NCBI GenBank assembly: GCA_014380825.1
Contig: JACMJD010000100.1
Location: 1 to 5,289, forward strand
Reading direction: 5' to 3'
Source: Phycisphaerae bacterium
GTDB taxonomy: Bacteria > Planctomycetota > Phycisphaerae > Tepidisphaerales > Tepidisphaeraceae
Length of the DNA: 5,289 bases
Shown here: positions 4,956 through 5,289 of the stretch, piece by piece
Layout of the letters: each line of letters starts with the position of its first letter
How positions within the stretch are numbered: position 1 is the first letter of the stretch
Notes under the pieces: generated by a model
Told to the model about the DNA's origin: nothing
Database searches by the model: none
Seen by the model: only the letters and a program-made list of their open reading frames with translations
Translations under genes and position numbers: made by a program

Positions 4956-5289
4956 TTAGCGTCGTCGCCGCCAGAGCGTCGCGGAGATCGTACCGGCGAT
5001 CATCGCTATGGCGCTCGGCGCCGGCACGGGCGAATTCAACGCGGACGCGTTCAGCACGAAACCGCGCACACCGTCCGGCAAACCAGCGGGGCCGTCGTTG
5101 TAGAAGCCCCTGCCGACAACCAAGCCGGCGTTGTTGATGTCAGCCGCCGTCCACAGTTCCCACTTCGCGCCCATTGTCGGGAACGCGCTGTCGAGCCAAC
5201 TATCCAAGTTCACGATCGTGCCGTCGGTCCGCCAGAGCGTCGCGCGATCGACGTCGGCGCCGATCACCGCACTGCCGACGATCGTGCCA
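4956..5289 (-). CDS. HAF-repeat PEP-CTERM protein, C-terminal part (5' end outside window)
   Basis: The minus-strand frame is open from the right edge to the TAA at 4956-4958, giving 110 visible residues; the GTG at 5267 is internal to the HAF repeat and is not taken as the start. The sequence shows two units typical of the extracellular HAF repeat family: GTIVGSAVIGADVDRATLW followed by DGTIVNLDSWL, then ADINNAGLVVGRGFY ending in RGFVLN. These pair an IN-x-x-G-x-VVG element with an RA-x-LW or RGFVL strand and probably form beta-propeller-like or beta-rich folds; function is unknown. The tail (88-110) is a PEP-CTERM variant: VPAP instead of VPEP, then the hydrophobic segment SAIAMIAGTISATLW and RRRR. 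It is convergent with the small PEP-CTERM gene and shares the hairpin-rich gap. Its upstream gene part and promoter lie beyond the window. Confidence 0.85.
   Translation of the reverse strand, partial: GTIVGSAVIGADVDRATLWRTDGTIVNLDSWLDSAFPTMGAKWELWTAADINNAGLVVGRGFYNDGPAGLPDGVRGFVLNASALNSPVPAPSAIAMIAGTISATLWRRRR

Noticed and set aside
4093..4956. Minus-strand 287-codon open frame covering the small PEP-CTERM gene
   Set aside because: It is antisense to a gene with a clear ribosome site, signal peptide and sorting tail. The minus-strand product has no such signals and an Arg-rich shadow composition.
1..5289. CRISPR array, tRNA, rRNA, insertion sequence or phage attachment site
   Set aside because: No short regular repeats, cloverleaf-like sequence, transposase motif or flanking terminal repeats were seen. 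The only long repeats are the coding modules of genes 1 and 2.

Overview
The window looks like chromosomal DNA from a planctomycete, most likely of the Phycisphaerae type. This rests on high GC, four adjacent secreted proteins that each end in a PEP-CTERM/exosortase-type sorting tail (VPEP or VPAP, a hydrophobic stretch, then an Arg cluster), and dockerin-like Ca2+-binding repeats sitting just before that tail in two of them. The lineage is inferred from protein style; there is no rRNA or other phylogenetic marker here.

Layout: (1) 1-1779 (+) is the 3' part of a gene for a secreted multi-domain protein: N-terminal beta-sandwich-like domain, beta-rich repeat region, paired dockerin-like repeats, PEP-CTERM. 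It begins before the window. (2) A strong Rho-independent terminator at 1796-1833. (3) 1851-4004 (+) is a glycoside hydrolase family 53 (endo-beta-1,4-galactanase) gene whose C-terminal half is paralogous to that of gene 1. Its reading frame is interrupted by one in-frame TAG (2184-2186) inside the strongly conserved GH53 H-[Y/L]-S-D-x-W-A-D-P motif; the remaining 605 codons stay open and carry both catalytic glutamates. (4) A 127-base gap with one weak hairpin. (5) 4132-4869 (+) is a small secreted PEP-CTERM protein of unknown function. (6) A hairpin-rich gap between convergent genes. (7) 4956-5289 (-) is the C-terminal end of a HAF-repeat PEP-CTERM protein that continues past the right edge.

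Biology: the GH53 enzyme would cut beta-1,4-galactan (pectin side chains, arabinogalactan I) outside the cytoplasm. The shared beta-rich/dockerin/PEP-CTERM cassette is probably a display or retention module placed behind different functional N-termini. Nothing else in the window ties the small PEP-CTERM protein or the HAF protein to galactan use. I see no convincing wholly new system. The items most worth following are the amber codon in the GH53 gene, the terminator lying just before the GH53 start, and a conserved coding hairpin in both paralogues with a paired synonymous substitution.
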